64,000 nt of DNA from Emticicia aquatilis (GCF_014644295.1 NZ_BMKK01000007.1:62001-126000), one strand, 5' to 3'. Shown: positions 31,149 to 41,699, counted from the stretch's first letter. Notes: generated by a model not told the origin, from the sequence alone. Numbers and translations are program-made.

Positions 31149-31227
31149 AAAGCGATATCAAATTTCGATTTTTTGAAGTGGAAGTACAACATATATAACC
31201 GTTAAATAACCCAAAACAGCAGAATAA

Positions 31228-33672
31228 ATGAAAAAAATTATACTTGCATTACTATGCCCAATAGTGATGTTCGGACAGAACATTACGTTTAGTGGGAAAG
31301 TAACCAGAGCCGAAAGTGGTGAAGTCTTAATTGGTGCTTCGGTTTCGGTAAAAGGAACAACAAGAGGTACAATTACTGATATTTCAGGTAAATATAAGTT
31401 AAATGCAAAAGGCGAAGATGTAGTTTTAATCGCAAAATATATTGGATTCAAAGACCGTGAGATTGCAGTAAAAGTGAATGGGCGTGATAAAATAAATGTA
31501 GATTTTGCGATGGTAAGTAATGATACTCAACTGCAAGACATTATCGTAACGGCCAATAAAACCGAAGAATATCTACAAAAAGTAAACGTTGCCGCTACCG
31601 TTATTTCGAGTAAAGATATTGAGCAACGCACATCTTATAGTACGCTCGATGCCCTCAAAGATGCTCCATTGGTACTGACCGATTCGTGGATTGCTTCTCA
31701 GACTTCATTTTCAATCAGAGGTTTGGCCAACAACTTCGATAACGTAGGGTTTGAATCGACCGTTGGTCTTTACATTGACGACGTATATTTCTCACGTGGA
31801 TTTGCTTTTAACTCAGCTTTATTTGATATTGACCGTATCGAAGTGCTTCGTGGGCCGCAGGGTACACTTTTTGGTAAAAACACCATTGGGGGTGTTGTGA
31901 ATGTAATTTCAGAAAAACCAGAGTGGGCCAATAATGGTCAAGGCGAGATTGTCTATGGAAATTATAATTACCTACAATTACGTGGAAAATGGAATTATGA
32001 ATTGATAAAAAATAAACTTTCAATGCGTTTGACGGGGGCTTTAACTCGCCGTAATGGTTATATAAAAGACCCAAATCCTGCCATCAATGCCAGTAATGGT
32101 AATAATTATAATGGTTTACGTGGCACGATTTTCTATAATCCGAACGATAAAACTGATATAACGTTTAAGGCGTATTATGGTCGAGATAATAAAACTGAGC
32201 AAACAATGATTTATTTAAGCGGGCAAGGCGAAAACCCTCTGGGAGTGCCTGCTTCAGATATTGACACTTACTCGGCCAATACTCCTCAAACTTTTTACAG
32301 AAATCAGTCGGGAGGTATGTTGCGTCTGAATCGAAAAGTAGGTGAAAATACCTTCACTTCAATCTCAGCTTTCAATTCATCGGAAGATTTTGTGAAACAA
32401 GATTTTGACGAAACTATCGTGGACGTATCACGTTGGGGACGTAAACAAGGCCTCAAAAACTTTAGTCAAGAATTCAGATTGGCTTCACCAAGAAGTGACG
32501 ACCGTACGATTTCGTACGTTGGTGGACTTTATTTTCTGAGCGAACGAATCAAAGGCTTGGATACAAGCTCAATCAATGAAGGTTTTATTCCGTTTGCTCG
32601 TAAATATTTGAATAGTAAAGTGCCTGATATTAAGGGTTTTCAAGAAACCTACGATGTGCATAGCGATATTCAGTCGGTTTCGTTTGCCGCATTTGGTTCG
32701 GGTTCTTATAAGTTAAGCGAAAAGTTAAAAATAAATGCTGGACTAAGATTTACTTCCGAAGCCCGCAAGTTTTCATTTTACGAAAACATTGGCTACTTTA
32801 TTTATAATGGAAAACCTGTTAAGTTAATGGATACTTATGCAGCCCAAGTGGGTTCGGCACAAAATCCACTTACTCGTCAAACCAACGATAATGTACTGAC
32901 TTATGATATTAGCCTTGATTATAAAGTAAACCCCTATGTGTTGACTTACGTGAAGTATGTGAAAGGTTTTAAAGGAACAGGTTTTAATACATCCGTAACA
33001 AGAGATGTAACAGGCAGTGCATTGGTTTTTAAGCCTGAGTATGTAACGAGTTTTGAAGCTGGTTTTAAATCAAAATTCAGTAATCGTATGAAACTTAATG
33101 CGGCTGTTTTTTATAACAATTATTTGAACAAACAAGAGTTCTTAGACCAAGGCGAAACCGTAACCATTGTGAATGCCGATAAAACAGGTGGAATGGGAGC
33201 AGAAGCTGAGTTTTCGGCAATGTTGAAAGGTTTTCGTTTTGATATTTCTGGTGGTTTGATTGACATGAAATACAAAAAATTTATCTTCGGGAAAGATGAA
33301 AACGGCGAATTGATAGATTTTTCGGGAAACAAACTTTTGAAAGCTCCCAACGTAACGCTTTCGGTGGCTCCATCATATACTTATAATTTGATTGATAAAT
33401 ATAAATTATTGTTCGGACTTAGTATCAATCATGTTGGTAAAGCCTATAACGATATTAGTAACTCAGAAATCATTGCACGTCAGCCGTCGACCATTATCAA
33501 TAGTCGTGTTTCGTTAATGCCTAAAAATGGTAAATGGAGCATTGCTTTATGGGGCAAAAACTTAGGTAATCAAATATATTATCAGCACGGTTGGGAATAT
33601 ATTTGGGGGAGTCAAGCCTCGTTGAGTCGCCCACGTACTTATGGTATCGAAATGTATTTGAATTTCTTTTAA
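31228..33672 (+). CDS. TonB-dependent outer-membrane receptor (non-SusC)
   Basis: An 814-residue outer-membrane transporter. A signal peptide (1-16) is followed by a carboxypeptidase-regulatory-like beta-sandwich (~20-95), a plug domain (~100-230, with LQDIIVTANKTEE and VLRGPQGTLFGKNTIGGVV) and a beta-barrel ending in aromatic F. It belongs to the FecA/IroN type rather than the SusC type, since there is no SusD partner and the N-terminal repeat is the short form. The substrate (siderophore, sugar or other) is not evident. Confidence 0.9.
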   Translation: MKKIILALLCPIVMFGQNITFSGKVTRAESGEVLIGASVSVKGTTRGTITDISGKYKLNAKGEDVVLIAKYIGFKDREIAVKVNGRDKINVDFAMVSNDTQLQDIIVTANKTEEYLQKVNVAATVISSKDIEQRTSYSTLDALKDAPLVLTDSWIASQTSFSIRGLANNFDNVGFESTVGLYIDDVYFSRGFAFNSALFDIDRIEVLRGPQGTLFGKNTIGGVVNVISEKPEWANNGQGEIVYGNYNYLQLRGKWNYELIKNKLSMRLTGALTRRNGYIKDPNPAINASNGNNYNGLRGTIFYNPNDKTDITFKAYYGRDNKTEQTMIYLSGQGENPLGVPASDIDTYSANTPQTFYRNQSGGMLRLNRKVGENTFTSISAFNSSEDFVKQDFDETIVDVSRWGRKQGLKNFSQEFRLASPRSDDRTISYVGGLYFLSERIKGLDTSSINEGFIPFARKYLNSKVPDIKGFQETYDVHSDIQSVSFAAFGSGSYKLSEKLKINAGLRFTSEARKFSFYENIGYFIYNGKPVKLMDTYAAQVGSAQNPLTRQTNDNVLTYDISLDYKVNPYVLTYVKYVKGFKGTGFNTSVTRDVTGSALVFKPEYVTSFEAGFKSKFSNRMKLNAAVFYNNYLNKQEFLDQGETVTIVNADKTGGMGAEAEFSAMLKGFRFDISGGLIDMKYKKFIFGKDENGELIDFSGNKLLKAPNVTLSVAPSYTYNLIDKYKLLFGLSINHVGKAYNDISNSEIIARQPSTIINSRVSLMPKNGKWSIALWGKNLGNQIYYQHGWEYIWGSQASLSRPRTYGIEMYLNFF

Positions 33673-33694
33673 AGAGGTCTGAACCGCATGTCTA

Positions 33695-33747
33695 ACCAAC
33701 AAAAAAGTCCGAAACTCAATTATTGAATTTCGGACTTTTTTGTTGGT
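33695..33747. terminator. Bidirectional terminator of receptor and GH13 genes
   Basis: 19-bp perfect outer arms (33695-33713 and 33729-33747) with A6/T6 tracts inside the stem lie between convergent genes. Confidence 0.9.
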
Positions 33748-33752
33748 ATTTC

Positions 33753-35600
33753 TTAGAAAATCTCAAATATCATCGTAGATTTTGGTGAGATAGAAAGACC
33801 ATTTTTTAGGCTTTGTGTTTCGTTGTTTAGAATATTTTTGGCTGAAGTTTTATTCTGCAAGATTTCATCAAAACGCTTGGTTTCGAGCTTTATTTCTTTT
33901 TCATTTTTATTCATCACAACCATCACCGTTTTCTGATTATCGTATCTGAAATAAACGTAAATTCCATCAAATGGTGCAAAATGAAGCGTTTTTCCATTGG
34001 CAATAACAGAGTTGTTTTTTCGCCAATTTAACAATTGTTTCAAATATGACTTGGTGCTTTTTTGTGCTGCCGTTAGGCCTTTTTCGGTGAAAACATTCAC
34101 AGTATCTTCTTTCCAACCACCGGGCAAATCCGAACGAATCAGTCCATCTACTTTATGATGCCCTGTGTTTTGCATCAAAACCTCTGTTCCGTAATAAATT
34201 TGAGGTATTCCACGGGTAGTAAGCAAATAGCCCAGTGCCATTTTAGTAAGGTCAACATCTTCGTTGAGTTGTGTAAAAATGCGGTCCATATCGTGGTTAT
34301 CGCCCATAATTAGAATATTCGATGGGTCGGCATACACAAAATCATTTGCCAATGCCTCATACAAAACTGTTAAGCCCTTTCCCCAAGTTTCTTTTTCTTT
34401 GAGGGCATTGACGAGTGCTTCTTGCAGTGGGAAATCCATGATACTCGTCAGACAACCATCATAGCCATCGGCATTTTTTCTGCCTCTTTGCCAATAAGAA
34501 GTTATGAGCGGATTGACGCTCCATTCTTCACCAACCATGCTAAAATTAGGATATTCGTTCATGATGGCACAACTCCAGTTTTTCAAGAAAGTCTTATCCG
34601 AATATCCGTAGGTATCTTGACGAACTCCGCCCAGTTGGATGGTTTCAATCCACCATATTGTGTTTTGTATCAGATAGTTAGCCATGAAAGGGTTTTCGCC
34701 GTTCATGTCGGGCATCATTCTATCAAACCAACCTTTTTTCATGAACTCTTTGTCATAATCTGAAGCATAAAGGTCTTGATTGACCGTACGACGATGATTA
34801 GTCGAAGTTTTGGTATCGGGATAGTTGAGCCAGTTTTTAAATGGCAAATCCTCTGTCCACCAATATCCGTAGCCAGTATGATTCAATACTTCATCAAAAA
34901 TTAATTTTATACCCTTTTGGCGAGCTTTGCTCGAAAGTTCCTTATAATCATCAAGCGTGCCGTATCTTGGGTCAACTTTGTAGTGATTCGTAATGGCATA
35001 GCCATGATAAGAATAGCCCGACATATTGTTTTCGAGCACAGGCGTTGGCCAAATTGCCGTAAAACCCATGCTGGCAATGTAGTCAAGGCTATTTATCATT
35101 CCTCTAATATCGCCGCCGTGGCGTCCGCCATCAAGGCTACGATTGATTTTGGCTTCTTTCATGCCCGCAACCACATCATTCGAGTAATCTCCATTGACAA
35201 AGCGGTCGGGTGTGATAAGGTAAATGACATCAGAAGAATTAAACCCACGCATTTGGGCTGATGCTTGTTGCTTGGGAAGTAAGCTATAATTGTACGTATA
35301 AATAGTTTTGCCTGCTTTCTTAAAATTGATAGTGAAACTACCTGCTTTGGTGGTTTTGGCAATGACTAAATCAAGGAAAAGATAGTTTTTACTATCTGCT
35401 TTATTGACTTTTTTGATGCTTACACCTGCATAGTTGATAGAGGGTTGAGTTTCGGAGATATTTTCTCCATGAATCAATAATTGCAAGTTTGGATTTTTTA
35501 AGCCTACCCACCAATTCAGTGGCTCAACGTGCTGGATTTGTGCGTTTACGGAAAATTTCAGGCACAAAATACATAATAAAGTGAATGATTTCTTTAACAT
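33753..35600 (-). CDS. Secreted GH13 alpha-glucanase (neopullulanase/SusG/SusA-like)
   Basis: A ~615-residue exported GH13 enzyme. A signal peptide (~1-20, ending VNAQ) is followed by an N-terminal beta-sandwich (~24-110), then the (beta/alpha)8 barrel with VYLITPDRF, DEVLNHTGYG, nucleophile D329 in GGVRQDTYG, acid/base E358 in VGEEW, and D437 in MGDNHD, and a C-terminal beta domain. The sequence points to a neopullulanase/cyclomaltodextrinase-like alpha-1,4-glucan hydrolase in the envelope. A terminator upstream separates it from the SusE/F-like gene, so it may be expressed differently. The first in-frame ATG is at 35684; the internal one adjoining the signal peptide is chosen. Confidence 0.9.
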   Translation of the reverse strand: MLKKSFTLLCILCLKFSVNAQIQHVEPLNWWVGLKNPNLQLLIHGENISETQPSINYAGVSIKKVNKADSKNYLFLDLVIAKTTKAGSFTINFKKAGKTIYTYNYSLLPKQQASAQMRGFNSSDVIYLITPDRFVNGDYSNDVVAGMKEAKINRSLDGGRHGGDIRGMINSLDYIASMGFTAIWPTPVLENNMSGYSYHGYAITNHYKVDPRYGTLDDYKELSSKARQKGIKLIFDEVLNHTGYGYWWTEDLPFKNWLNYPDTKTSTNHRRTVNQDLYASDYDKEFMKKGWFDRMMPDMNGENPFMANYLIQNTIWWIETIQLGGVRQDTYGYSDKTFLKNWSCAIMNEYPNFSMVGEEWSVNPLITSYWQRGRKNADGYDGCLTSIMDFPLQEALVNALKEKETWGKGLTVLYEALANDFVYADPSNILIMGDNHDMDRIFTQLNEDVDLTKMALGYLLTTRGIPQIYYGTEVLMQNTGHHKVDGLIRSDLPGGWKEDTVNVFTEKGLTAAQKSTKSYLKQLLNWRKNNSVIANGKTLHFAPFDGIYVYFRYDNQKTVMVVMNKNEKEIKLETKRFDEILQNKTSAKNILNNETQSLKNGLSISPKSTMIFEIF

Positions 35601-35675
35601 AATAGCTGTAAGTTTAGCGTAAAAGGAGAGGTTAAAGTGAAAATTATTAGGCTGCAAGAAAAATGAGTTCAAAAA

Positions 35676-35703
35676 AATCTGCATAACAAACGTTATGCAG
35701 ATT
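35676..35703 (-). terminator. Intrinsic terminator between SusE/F-like gene and GH13 gene
   Basis: 12-bp arms (35676-35687 and 35692-35703) with a 4-base loop, followed on the minus strand by T7. It lies ~26 bases after the SusE/F-like stop. Confidence 0.8.
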
Positions 35704-35728
35704 CTGATTATTTAACCTATGATGATTC

Positions 35729-37048
35729 TTATTTAACCTTAGTAGCTTTGTAAGTTGGCTTGGCAGGGTCTTTTACGTCTAAGACGAAATTCCACGTACC
35801 TGCTTTTACACCAAAGTTTTTGCCACCGTCTTTCAATGCTCCGCTTGCTGCAATTGGGTCTGGTTCGGTGCTATTGGCCGAGCCATAATTTACACCCCAA
35901 TCATCATTCAATCTGAATTTGATTTGGCCATCTTTCAGCACTACATTGTTCAGATACCAAGTTTCGGTGCTGAGGTCATAGCTGAATTTTTGGTCAGGTT
36001 TGTCGCCCCAACCTGTGGCAGTAGCATCGCCCACAATTCCCCAAGGAGCATATTTTGTAATCGTATATTTCATTTTTTTGAAATCTACCGTAATCAAGTA
36101 TGTTCCTTTCTTTGCTGCAATGTTATCTCCACCTTCTTTCAATACTCCGTTCGAACCACCATAATTTACACCCCAGTCGTTGTCTTTGCGAATCTTAAAT
36201 TCACCATCAATAAGTGTCACAATGCCAGTCCAAAGGTCAACGCTTGGGTCGTAGTTGAGCGGAGCATCAGGCGTTGCACCCCAGTTATTGTAGGCACTTC
36301 CCACAATTCCCCAAGAATATTTCTCAACCTTGTAAGTGAGTGCAACTGGATTAAATGTGATTTTATAAGTACCTGCTTTTACAGCAATATTATCACCATC
36401 TTTTTTCAACACACCGTTTGTTCCACCATAATTTACTGCCCAGTTGTTGTTTTCACGAATCTTGATTTCACCGTCTTTAAGTGTTACATACGCTACAAAT
36501 ACATTTGGTACTTCAGTTTTGTAGAATGGCATATCAGGGCCATCCCAACCGTTGGTTGTGGCACTTCCCACTACACCCCAAGTAGAACTTAGGTCTAATT
36601 TATCGAGATAAGGCGTGGCCGTAAGGCTACTTACTGTCGAACTCAACACCGTAGAAGCTCCCATTGTAGCTGTTATTTTGATGTCGATGTCGGCAGGTGT
36701 GCCAGGGGCAAGTCCAAGACCCAATAAGATTCCGTTTAACTCGGCGGTTGTAAAGGTTTTCTTTAGGTCAGAACCAGCAGTGATTGATGATGCTTTCGAG
36801 AAATTTCCACCTTTTTTATCAATCAAAATGGTGTTGGTTGCTGCCGCACTAAAACCATAATCGGCTGCCCATGAGATAGTTAGTGCTTCTTTGGTGGCAT
36901 TGTCTTTATTCAATACAACACTTTTGCTCGAAAGCGTGACCACAGGAGCTGCTCCAGTACTTAAAATTGCTCGTTCTTCTTCTTTTTCGCAGCCCCACGC
37001 AAACAAAATCGCCAGCCCGAAGAGAAATAATTTATTGAATGTTTTCAT
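35729..37048 (-). CDS. SusE/SusF-like outer-membrane lipoprotein with three glycan-binding repeats
   Basis: A 439-residue surface lipoprotein. The lipobox is FAWGC (cysteine ~20), followed by an acidic EKEEE outer-membrane export-type signal. An N-terminal SusE-like domain (~30-150) precedes three tandem repeats (~158-250, 251-335, 336-439), each beginning WG(V/I)VG and containing IK(I/F)R..NDWGVNYG. These match the starch-binding modules of SusE/SusF. It should bind glycan at the cell surface beside SusC/D. Ligand specificity cannot be read from sequence. Confidence 0.88.
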   Translation of the reverse strand: MKTFNKLFLFGLAILFAWGCEKEEERAILSTGAAPVVTLSSKSVVLNKDNATKEALTISWAADYGFSAAATNTILIDKKGGNFSKASSITAGSDLKKTFTTAELNGILLGLGLAPGTPADIDIKITATMGASTVLSSTVSSLTATPYLDKLDLSSTWGVVGSATTNGWDGPDMPFYKTEVPNVFVAYVTLKDGEIKIRENNNWAVNYGGTNGVLKKDGDNIAVKAGTYKITFNPVALTYKVEKYSWGIVGSAYNNWGATPDAPLNYDPSVDLWTGIVTLIDGEFKIRKDNDWGVNYGGSNGVLKEGGDNIAAKKGTYLITVDFKKMKYTITKYAPWGIVGDATATGWGDKPDQKFSYDLSTETWYLNNVVLKDGQIKFRLNDDWGVNYGSANSTEPDPIAASGALKDGGKNFGVKAGTWNFVLDVKDPAKPTYKATKVK

Positions 37049-37059
37049 ATTTTTTATGT

Positions 37060-37153
37060 TTAGGCTATTGGCATTTAGCTTTTAGCGATTAGCTTTTCTT
37101 GATAAAAACGCTCAAAGTTCTAACTGCTAAATGCTAATTACCAACGGCTATTA
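37060..37153. repeat. Inverted pair of heptamer arrays (nnTTAGC / GCTAAnn)
   Basis: Five units of the nnTTAGC type (37060-37094) face complementary GCTAAnn units (37126-37153) across a central ~30 bases. The right array overlaps the last codons and stop of susD. It sits inside the transcript between susD and the SusE/F-like gene. Confidence 0.7.
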
Positions 37154-38695
37154 ATATCCTGTATTTTGTTTCAAAGTAGGGTTTGCAATAAGGTCGGAAG
37201 CTGCCAACGGGAATACCGAACGGAACGTTTCTACGTCTTTTCCTGCTTTAATTCCACCTTTCCAAGCCCAATTATAGCCATTTGTAAACTTCCCAAAACG
37301 AACTAAGTCAGTACGACGATGTGCTTCCCAGTATAATTCACGACCACGCTCGGCCAAAAGATTGTCTAATGTCAGTGAAGAAAGGTTGGCAGTACCTGCA
37401 CGTTTGCGAAGTGAGTTTACTAAGCTAAGTGCCAAAGTACCATCGCCACTACCGCCACGAGTAACGGCTTCGGCGTAAATTAAATAAGCATCGGCTAATC
37501 TGAATAACGGGAAATCGGTGTCCGTGTGCGTTAGGTTTTTGCCTGGTTTTCCATCTCTTTTTACGTTTTTCCATTTCGTAACGGCATAACCATTCGAGAA
37601 AGTACCTACTTCATCAATTTCTAATTCTTGTCCATTAGTGTAGAACATTCCACGTTTATCGGCTTTGTCATTGAATAAAGACACAAATTCTTTGGTTGTA
37701 CGGAAGCCACTCCAGCCACCGTCAACGCCAAATTCAGCGGCATTCATGCTTCCACCTATCGAAGCGTGAATAATTGTGGTAGTTCCGCCCCAAGTTTGAG
37801 TTTCGTTTCCATCAAAATTGATAGCAAAGATATTTTCGGTAGAAAGGTGATTATCGGCTAAAAAATTGTGCTGATAATTGTTTTCTAAAACATAACCCGC
37901 ATCAATTACTTTTTTTGCGTAAAGAGCAGCTTCGCTGAATTTTTTCTGACCAGTATAAACCTCAGCATTCAAATACAATTTAGCTAAAACCATCCAAGCG
38001 GCTGCTTTATCGGCTCTTCCGTATTCATTTTTGCGTGCATCTGGAAGTTCCGTTTCAAGAGCTTTTAATTCAGTTTCTAAGTAATTGAATAATTCTTGAC
38101 GAGATGCTTGTTTAGGCAAATCAGAACCTACTTTATCGTTTTCGGTTACGAGCGGAATACTACCAAAAAGGTCGATTCCATGCGAGTAAACCAATGCACG
38201 AATGAAACGGGCTTCGGCACGGTAGTTTTTTATATCTTGTGAATTGGCAATTCCACGACTGCTCAATTTAGCGTCAGTAGTTTCACGCAAAAACTCATTA
38301 GCTACGGCTGCTTGGAATAAGATTCTTGAATAAAAAGCTGATGTCCAAGCATTTGAGGCTGTCCAAGACATTTTGTGCAAATCAGGTAAACCTGGGTCTC
38401 CCCAACCTACGATTGCTTCATCGGTCGTAAATTCTTGTAAGTACCAATACACACGCATATAGCCCTGAAAACCACCATCAAAGTTTTTCAAATCTACATC
38501 ATCGTCTTTTGGTTTGATACCCGAAACCGCCAAACCTGCGTATAATTTTGCCAAAATCTCTTTGTAATTATTGGCATCTTGATAAACCAATTCTGAAACT
38601 TGCCCCACATAAGGCTTGGTATCTAAGTCTTTGCACGACCCCATCACGAAAATCAGTGCTAAAACGGCTATTAATTTTTTAGATATATTTTTCAT
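37151..38695 (-). CDS. susD: SusD-like outer-membrane glycan-binding lipoprotein
   Basis: A 514-residue SusD/RagB-family protein that forms the lid of the SusC transporter. It has an N-terminal signal with the lipobox MGSC (cysteine ~21), tetratricopeptide-like helices (ARFIRALVYSHGIDLFGSIPLV) and the family C-terminus with LRKRAG...LLAERGRELYWEAHRRTDLVRFGK. It lies 13 bases downstream of susC, the obligatory pairing. The glycan it binds is unknown. Confidence 0.95.
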   Translation of the reverse strand: MKNISKKLIAVLALIFVMGSCKDLDTKPYVGQVSELVYQDANNYKEILAKLYAGLAVSGIKPKDDDVDLKNFDGGFQGYMRVYWYLQEFTTDEAIVGWGDPGLPDLHKMSWTASNAWTSAFYSRILFQAAVANEFLRETTDAKLSSRGIANSQDIKNYRAEARFIRALVYSHGIDLFGSIPLVTENDKVGSDLPKQASRQELFNYLETELKALETELPDARKNEYGRADKAAAWMVLAKLYLNAEVYTGQKKFSEAALYAKKVIDAGYVLENNYQHNFLADNHLSTENIFAINFDGNETQTWGGTTTIIHASIGGSMNAAEFGVDGGWSGFRTTKEFVSLFNDKADKRGMFYTNGQELEIDEVGTFSNGYAVTKWKNVKRDGKPGKNLTHTDTDFPLFRLADAYLIYAEAVTRGGSGDGTLALSLVNSLRKRAGTANLSSLTLDNLLAERGRELYWEAHRRTDLVRFGKFTNGYNWAWKGGIKAGKDVETFRSVFPLAASDLIANPTLKQNTGY

Positions 38696-38708
38696 TTGAA
38701 ATTTAGAA

Positions 38709-41699
38709 TTAGAAGTTGATGTTTAAGCCTACCGAGTAGGTGCGTGGTCTTGGATAGATTTGACGGTCGATACCATCGGCAATCTCTGGGTCTAAACCTT
38801 TGTATTTCGTAATTACGAATACATTTTGCACCACAAACGATAATTGTGCTTGGATTTTCTTAGCTCTAAACAAATCGCTCAGATTATAACCCACGTTCAA
38901 ATTGTCCATGCGTAAGAATGAAGCATTTTGTACGTAATAATCTGAAAGAATGGTTTGGTCAGTGCGAGTTTTGAAGTTCGTTTCCAAAACATTGGCCGAA
39001 ACGTTATTGATGAAGTTGCCCGCACCCGTAATGTTTTGGTAAGTAGCCATGCTTGAGTAAATATTATTCAAGGCGTAATTACCGATGTTTGAACGCATTA
39101 CAAAGCCTAAACTTGCTTTTTTGTAAGACATCTGCGAGCTAAAACCTAAGAAATATTTAGGAACAGCCGATTGATAACGATAGCGGTCTAATTCAGTGAT
39201 TTTTCCATCACCATTGAGGTCAGCAAATAAGCCTTCGATTGGCTTTCCTGCTTCGTCATATACTTGTTTATAGACAAAGAATGTATTTGGCGTGTAGCCA
39301 GTTGAATGCACTTGTGCGTAGTTTCCTACACCACCACTGATGCCACCTACCAAAACACCTACGTAAGTTGGGTTATCAACTTTGGTTAAAGCCGTGATTT
39401 TTCTTTCGTTATACGTGAAGTTTCCACTAATATCCCAATTGAAGTTTTTGTTCATAATTGGTGTGTAATTAATCACCACTTCAAGACCTTTGTTTTCGAG
39501 TGTTCCAACGTTGGTTGTTACTTTATTACTGAAGTTTGAGCCAGCCGCTACATCAATTTCGTTAATCAAATCGGTTGTTTTCTTTTGGTAAACATCAATG
39601 CTACCAGAAATGCGTGCTTTTTTCAAACCAAAATCTAAACCTAAGTTAGTAGAAGCCGTTTGTTCCCATTTGATATTTGGGTCGTAGGCATTTGGGCGAA
39701 GTACATCGTAGTATCTATCTCCAAACTGGTACTTCAAACCTTGACCTTTAGTATAAGCATTCAAATAAGGATAATCGCCCGTTGATAAATCTTGTTGACC
39801 CGTAAGTCCCCAACCAAAACGTAGTTTTAAATCAGAGAAAATCTCATCGTTTTTGAATTCTTTATTGATTTTCCAAGCCAAAGCTACCGATGGGAATGTT
39901 CCCCAACGATTTTCTGGAGCAAAACGAGAAGACCCATCACGACGAACTGTTACGGTTGCCAAATATTTATCATTTAATGAATAATTCAAACGACCGAAAA
40001 ATGAAAGTAGAGCGTAGTCAGTTTTGAAGTATGAGTAAATTGGCACTACACCGCTATTTCCGTAAGTAGTTCCATTTTCGTTTTCTCTCACAAATCCTTG
40101 GTTTTCAGCACCCGCCATGATATTTATCGACTGACCATTCAAGCCTTTTACATAGTTTAAGTAAAACTGGTTGGTGAAATTATTACGAGTTTGGGTATAA
40201 TAGCCAACCGAACCTTGATTAGTAAATGAAGTAGCCGAAAGTAAGTTTGATTCAGTTTGGTCGCCTCTGGTATTTGAGCGGTCGAAACCAACATTCCAAA
40301 CGGCACGAAGGTCTGGGAAGAAATGGAATTTGTAATCAGCTTGGATATTTCCAATCATACGATTAAGCGTACCAACATTGCTTTTTAGATTCAATAAAGC
40401 CAGTGGGTTGATTGGTGCTAAACCAGCCAAGTCGCCATTTTGTGCCAACCATTGGAAATAACCACCGAATTTGTTTTCGGCATAAACATTTTGAGTTGGG
40501 TCGAAACCAATGGCACTTCCGATAGCTCCTTCATCAGCAAAATTGCTTTTGGTTGAAGAATATTTGAAGTTAATATCAAGTTTTAAATGCGATTTGAAGA
40601 ACGTAGGCGTAAGACCAACCGATGTTGAAGTTCTATCCATCGACGAAGTTTTCAAAATACCATTTTGTTTGGTATAACCCACTGATACACGATAAGGCAT
40701 TGTTTTCAAATTGCCCGTTACGCTCAAATTATTATCGCTGCTTAGTGCTGTACGGAAAATCTGGTCTTGCCAGTTGGTGTTAGCATTGCCCATAAGTTTT
40801 TGCTGTGTAGCAGTTCCATAAGTATTCACAGCAGTTCTGAACTCATCGGCTGTAAGTACATCAACGTTATTTACTCTTGAGGCTGACGAAAACAATGTAC
40901 TAAACGCCACATTAAGCTTATCTTTTTTGCTGCCTTTTTTGGTAGTGATGATAATTACACCATTGGCCGCACGTGAACCATAAATAGCTGCTGCTGAGGC
41001 ATCTTTTAAGATATTAAACGATTCAATATCATTTGGATTAATAAAACTCAAAGGGTTAGCAGCACCCGAAACATTACTATTATCGAGCGGAATTCCATCA
41101 ATTACGATAAGTGGGTCATTGCTGGCACTTAACGACGAACCACCACGAATACGGATACGGCTACCCGAACCTGGAGCTCCACCATTCGAGGTGATTTGCA
41201 CACCCGCCAATTTACCCGAAACCAATTGCTCAGGCGTAGCGATGTTTCCTTTTACGAAGTCAGTCGAAGTGATTGATGTAATCGAACCTGTTAAATCTTG
41301 TTTCTTTTGTGTTCCATAACCCACAACTACCACTTCTTGCAAGATTTTGTTATCATCAACCAACTTTACATCAATCATTGAGCGATTACCCACCGCAATT
41401 TCTTGAGTTGCTTTACCAATAAAACTGAAAACCAGCGTTGCGTTGGCTGGTACTGCCACTTGGTAGCTACCACTGGCATCGGTTTGTGTACCCGTTGTTG
41501 TTCCTTTGACCGAAACCGCTACTCCAGGTAGTGGAGAACCATCGGTTAGGTCGGTAACTTTGCCGCTAACTGTTTTTTGTGCAAAAGCCACGCTTGTGAG
41601 CATCACCGCAAGCAATACCGAAACGATACCCTTACAGTAAGCCATGCGTTGGACTCCCGCCGCAGTTAAGACTTTCCAATTGTTAAAGTATTTGTTCAT
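38709..41699 (-). CDS. susC: SusC-like TonB-dependent outer-membrane transporter
   Basis: A 996-residue barrel transporter of the SusC/RagA group. A long N-terminal signal region (~1-41) is followed by a carboxypeptidase-like domain (KTVSGKVTDLTDGSPLPGVAVSVKGT starts it), the TonB-box/plug signature LQEVVVVGYGTQKKQDLTGSI and the RIRGGSSLSASNDPL region typical of SusC. The barrel ends with YSVGLNINF. It imports oligosaccharides in partnership with the SusD just downstream. Confidence 0.96.
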   Translation of the reverse strand: MNKYFNNWKVLTAAGVQRMAYCKGIVSVLLAVMLTSVAFAQKTVSGKVTDLTDGSPLPGVAVSVKGTTTGTQTDASGSYQVAVPANATLVFSFIGKATQEIAVGNRSMIDVKLVDDNKILQEVVVVGYGTQKKQDLTGSITSITSTDFVKGNIATPEQLVSGKLAGVQITSNGGAPGSGSRIRIRGGSSLSASNDPLIVIDGIPLDNSNVSGAANPLSFINPNDIESFNILKDASAAAIYGSRAANGVIIITTKKGSKKDKLNVAFSTLFSSASRVNNVDVLTADEFRTAVNTYGTATQQKLMGNANTNWQDQIFRTALSSDNNLSVTGNLKTMPYRVSVGYTKQNGILKTSSMDRTSTSVGLTPTFFKSHLKLDINFKYSSTKSNFADEGAIGSAIGFDPTQNVYAENKFGGYFQWLAQNGDLAGLAPINPLALLNLKSNVGTLNRMIGNIQADYKFHFFPDLRAVWNVGFDRSNTRGDQTESNLLSATSFTNQGSVGYYTQTRNNFTNQFYLNYVKGLNGQSINIMAGAENQGFVRENENGTTYGNSGVVPIYSYFKTDYALLSFFGRLNYSLNDKYLATVTVRRDGSSRFAPENRWGTFPSVALAWKINKEFKNDEIFSDLKLRFGWGLTGQQDLSTGDYPYLNAYTKGQGLKYQFGDRYYDVLRPNAYDPNIKWEQTASTNLGLDFGLKKARISGSIDVYQKKTTDLINEIDVAAGSNFSNKVTTNVGTLENKGLEVVINYTPIMNKNFNWDISGNFTYNERKITALTKVDNPTYVGVLVGGISGGVGNYAQVHSTGYTPNTFFVYKQVYDEAGKPIEGLFADLNGDGKITELDRYRYQSAVPKYFLGFSSQMSYKKASLGFVMRSNIGNYALNNIYSSMATYQNITGAGNFINNVSANVLETNFKTRTDQTILSDYYVQNASFLRMDNLNVGYNLSDLFRAKKIQAQLSFVVQNVFVITKYKGLDPEIADGIDRQIYPRPRTYSVGLNINF

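Noticed and set aside
31228-33672. Assigning the TonB-dependent receptor to the glycan locus
   Set aside because: It is on the opposite strand, separated by a strong bidirectional terminator, and is not of SusC type.
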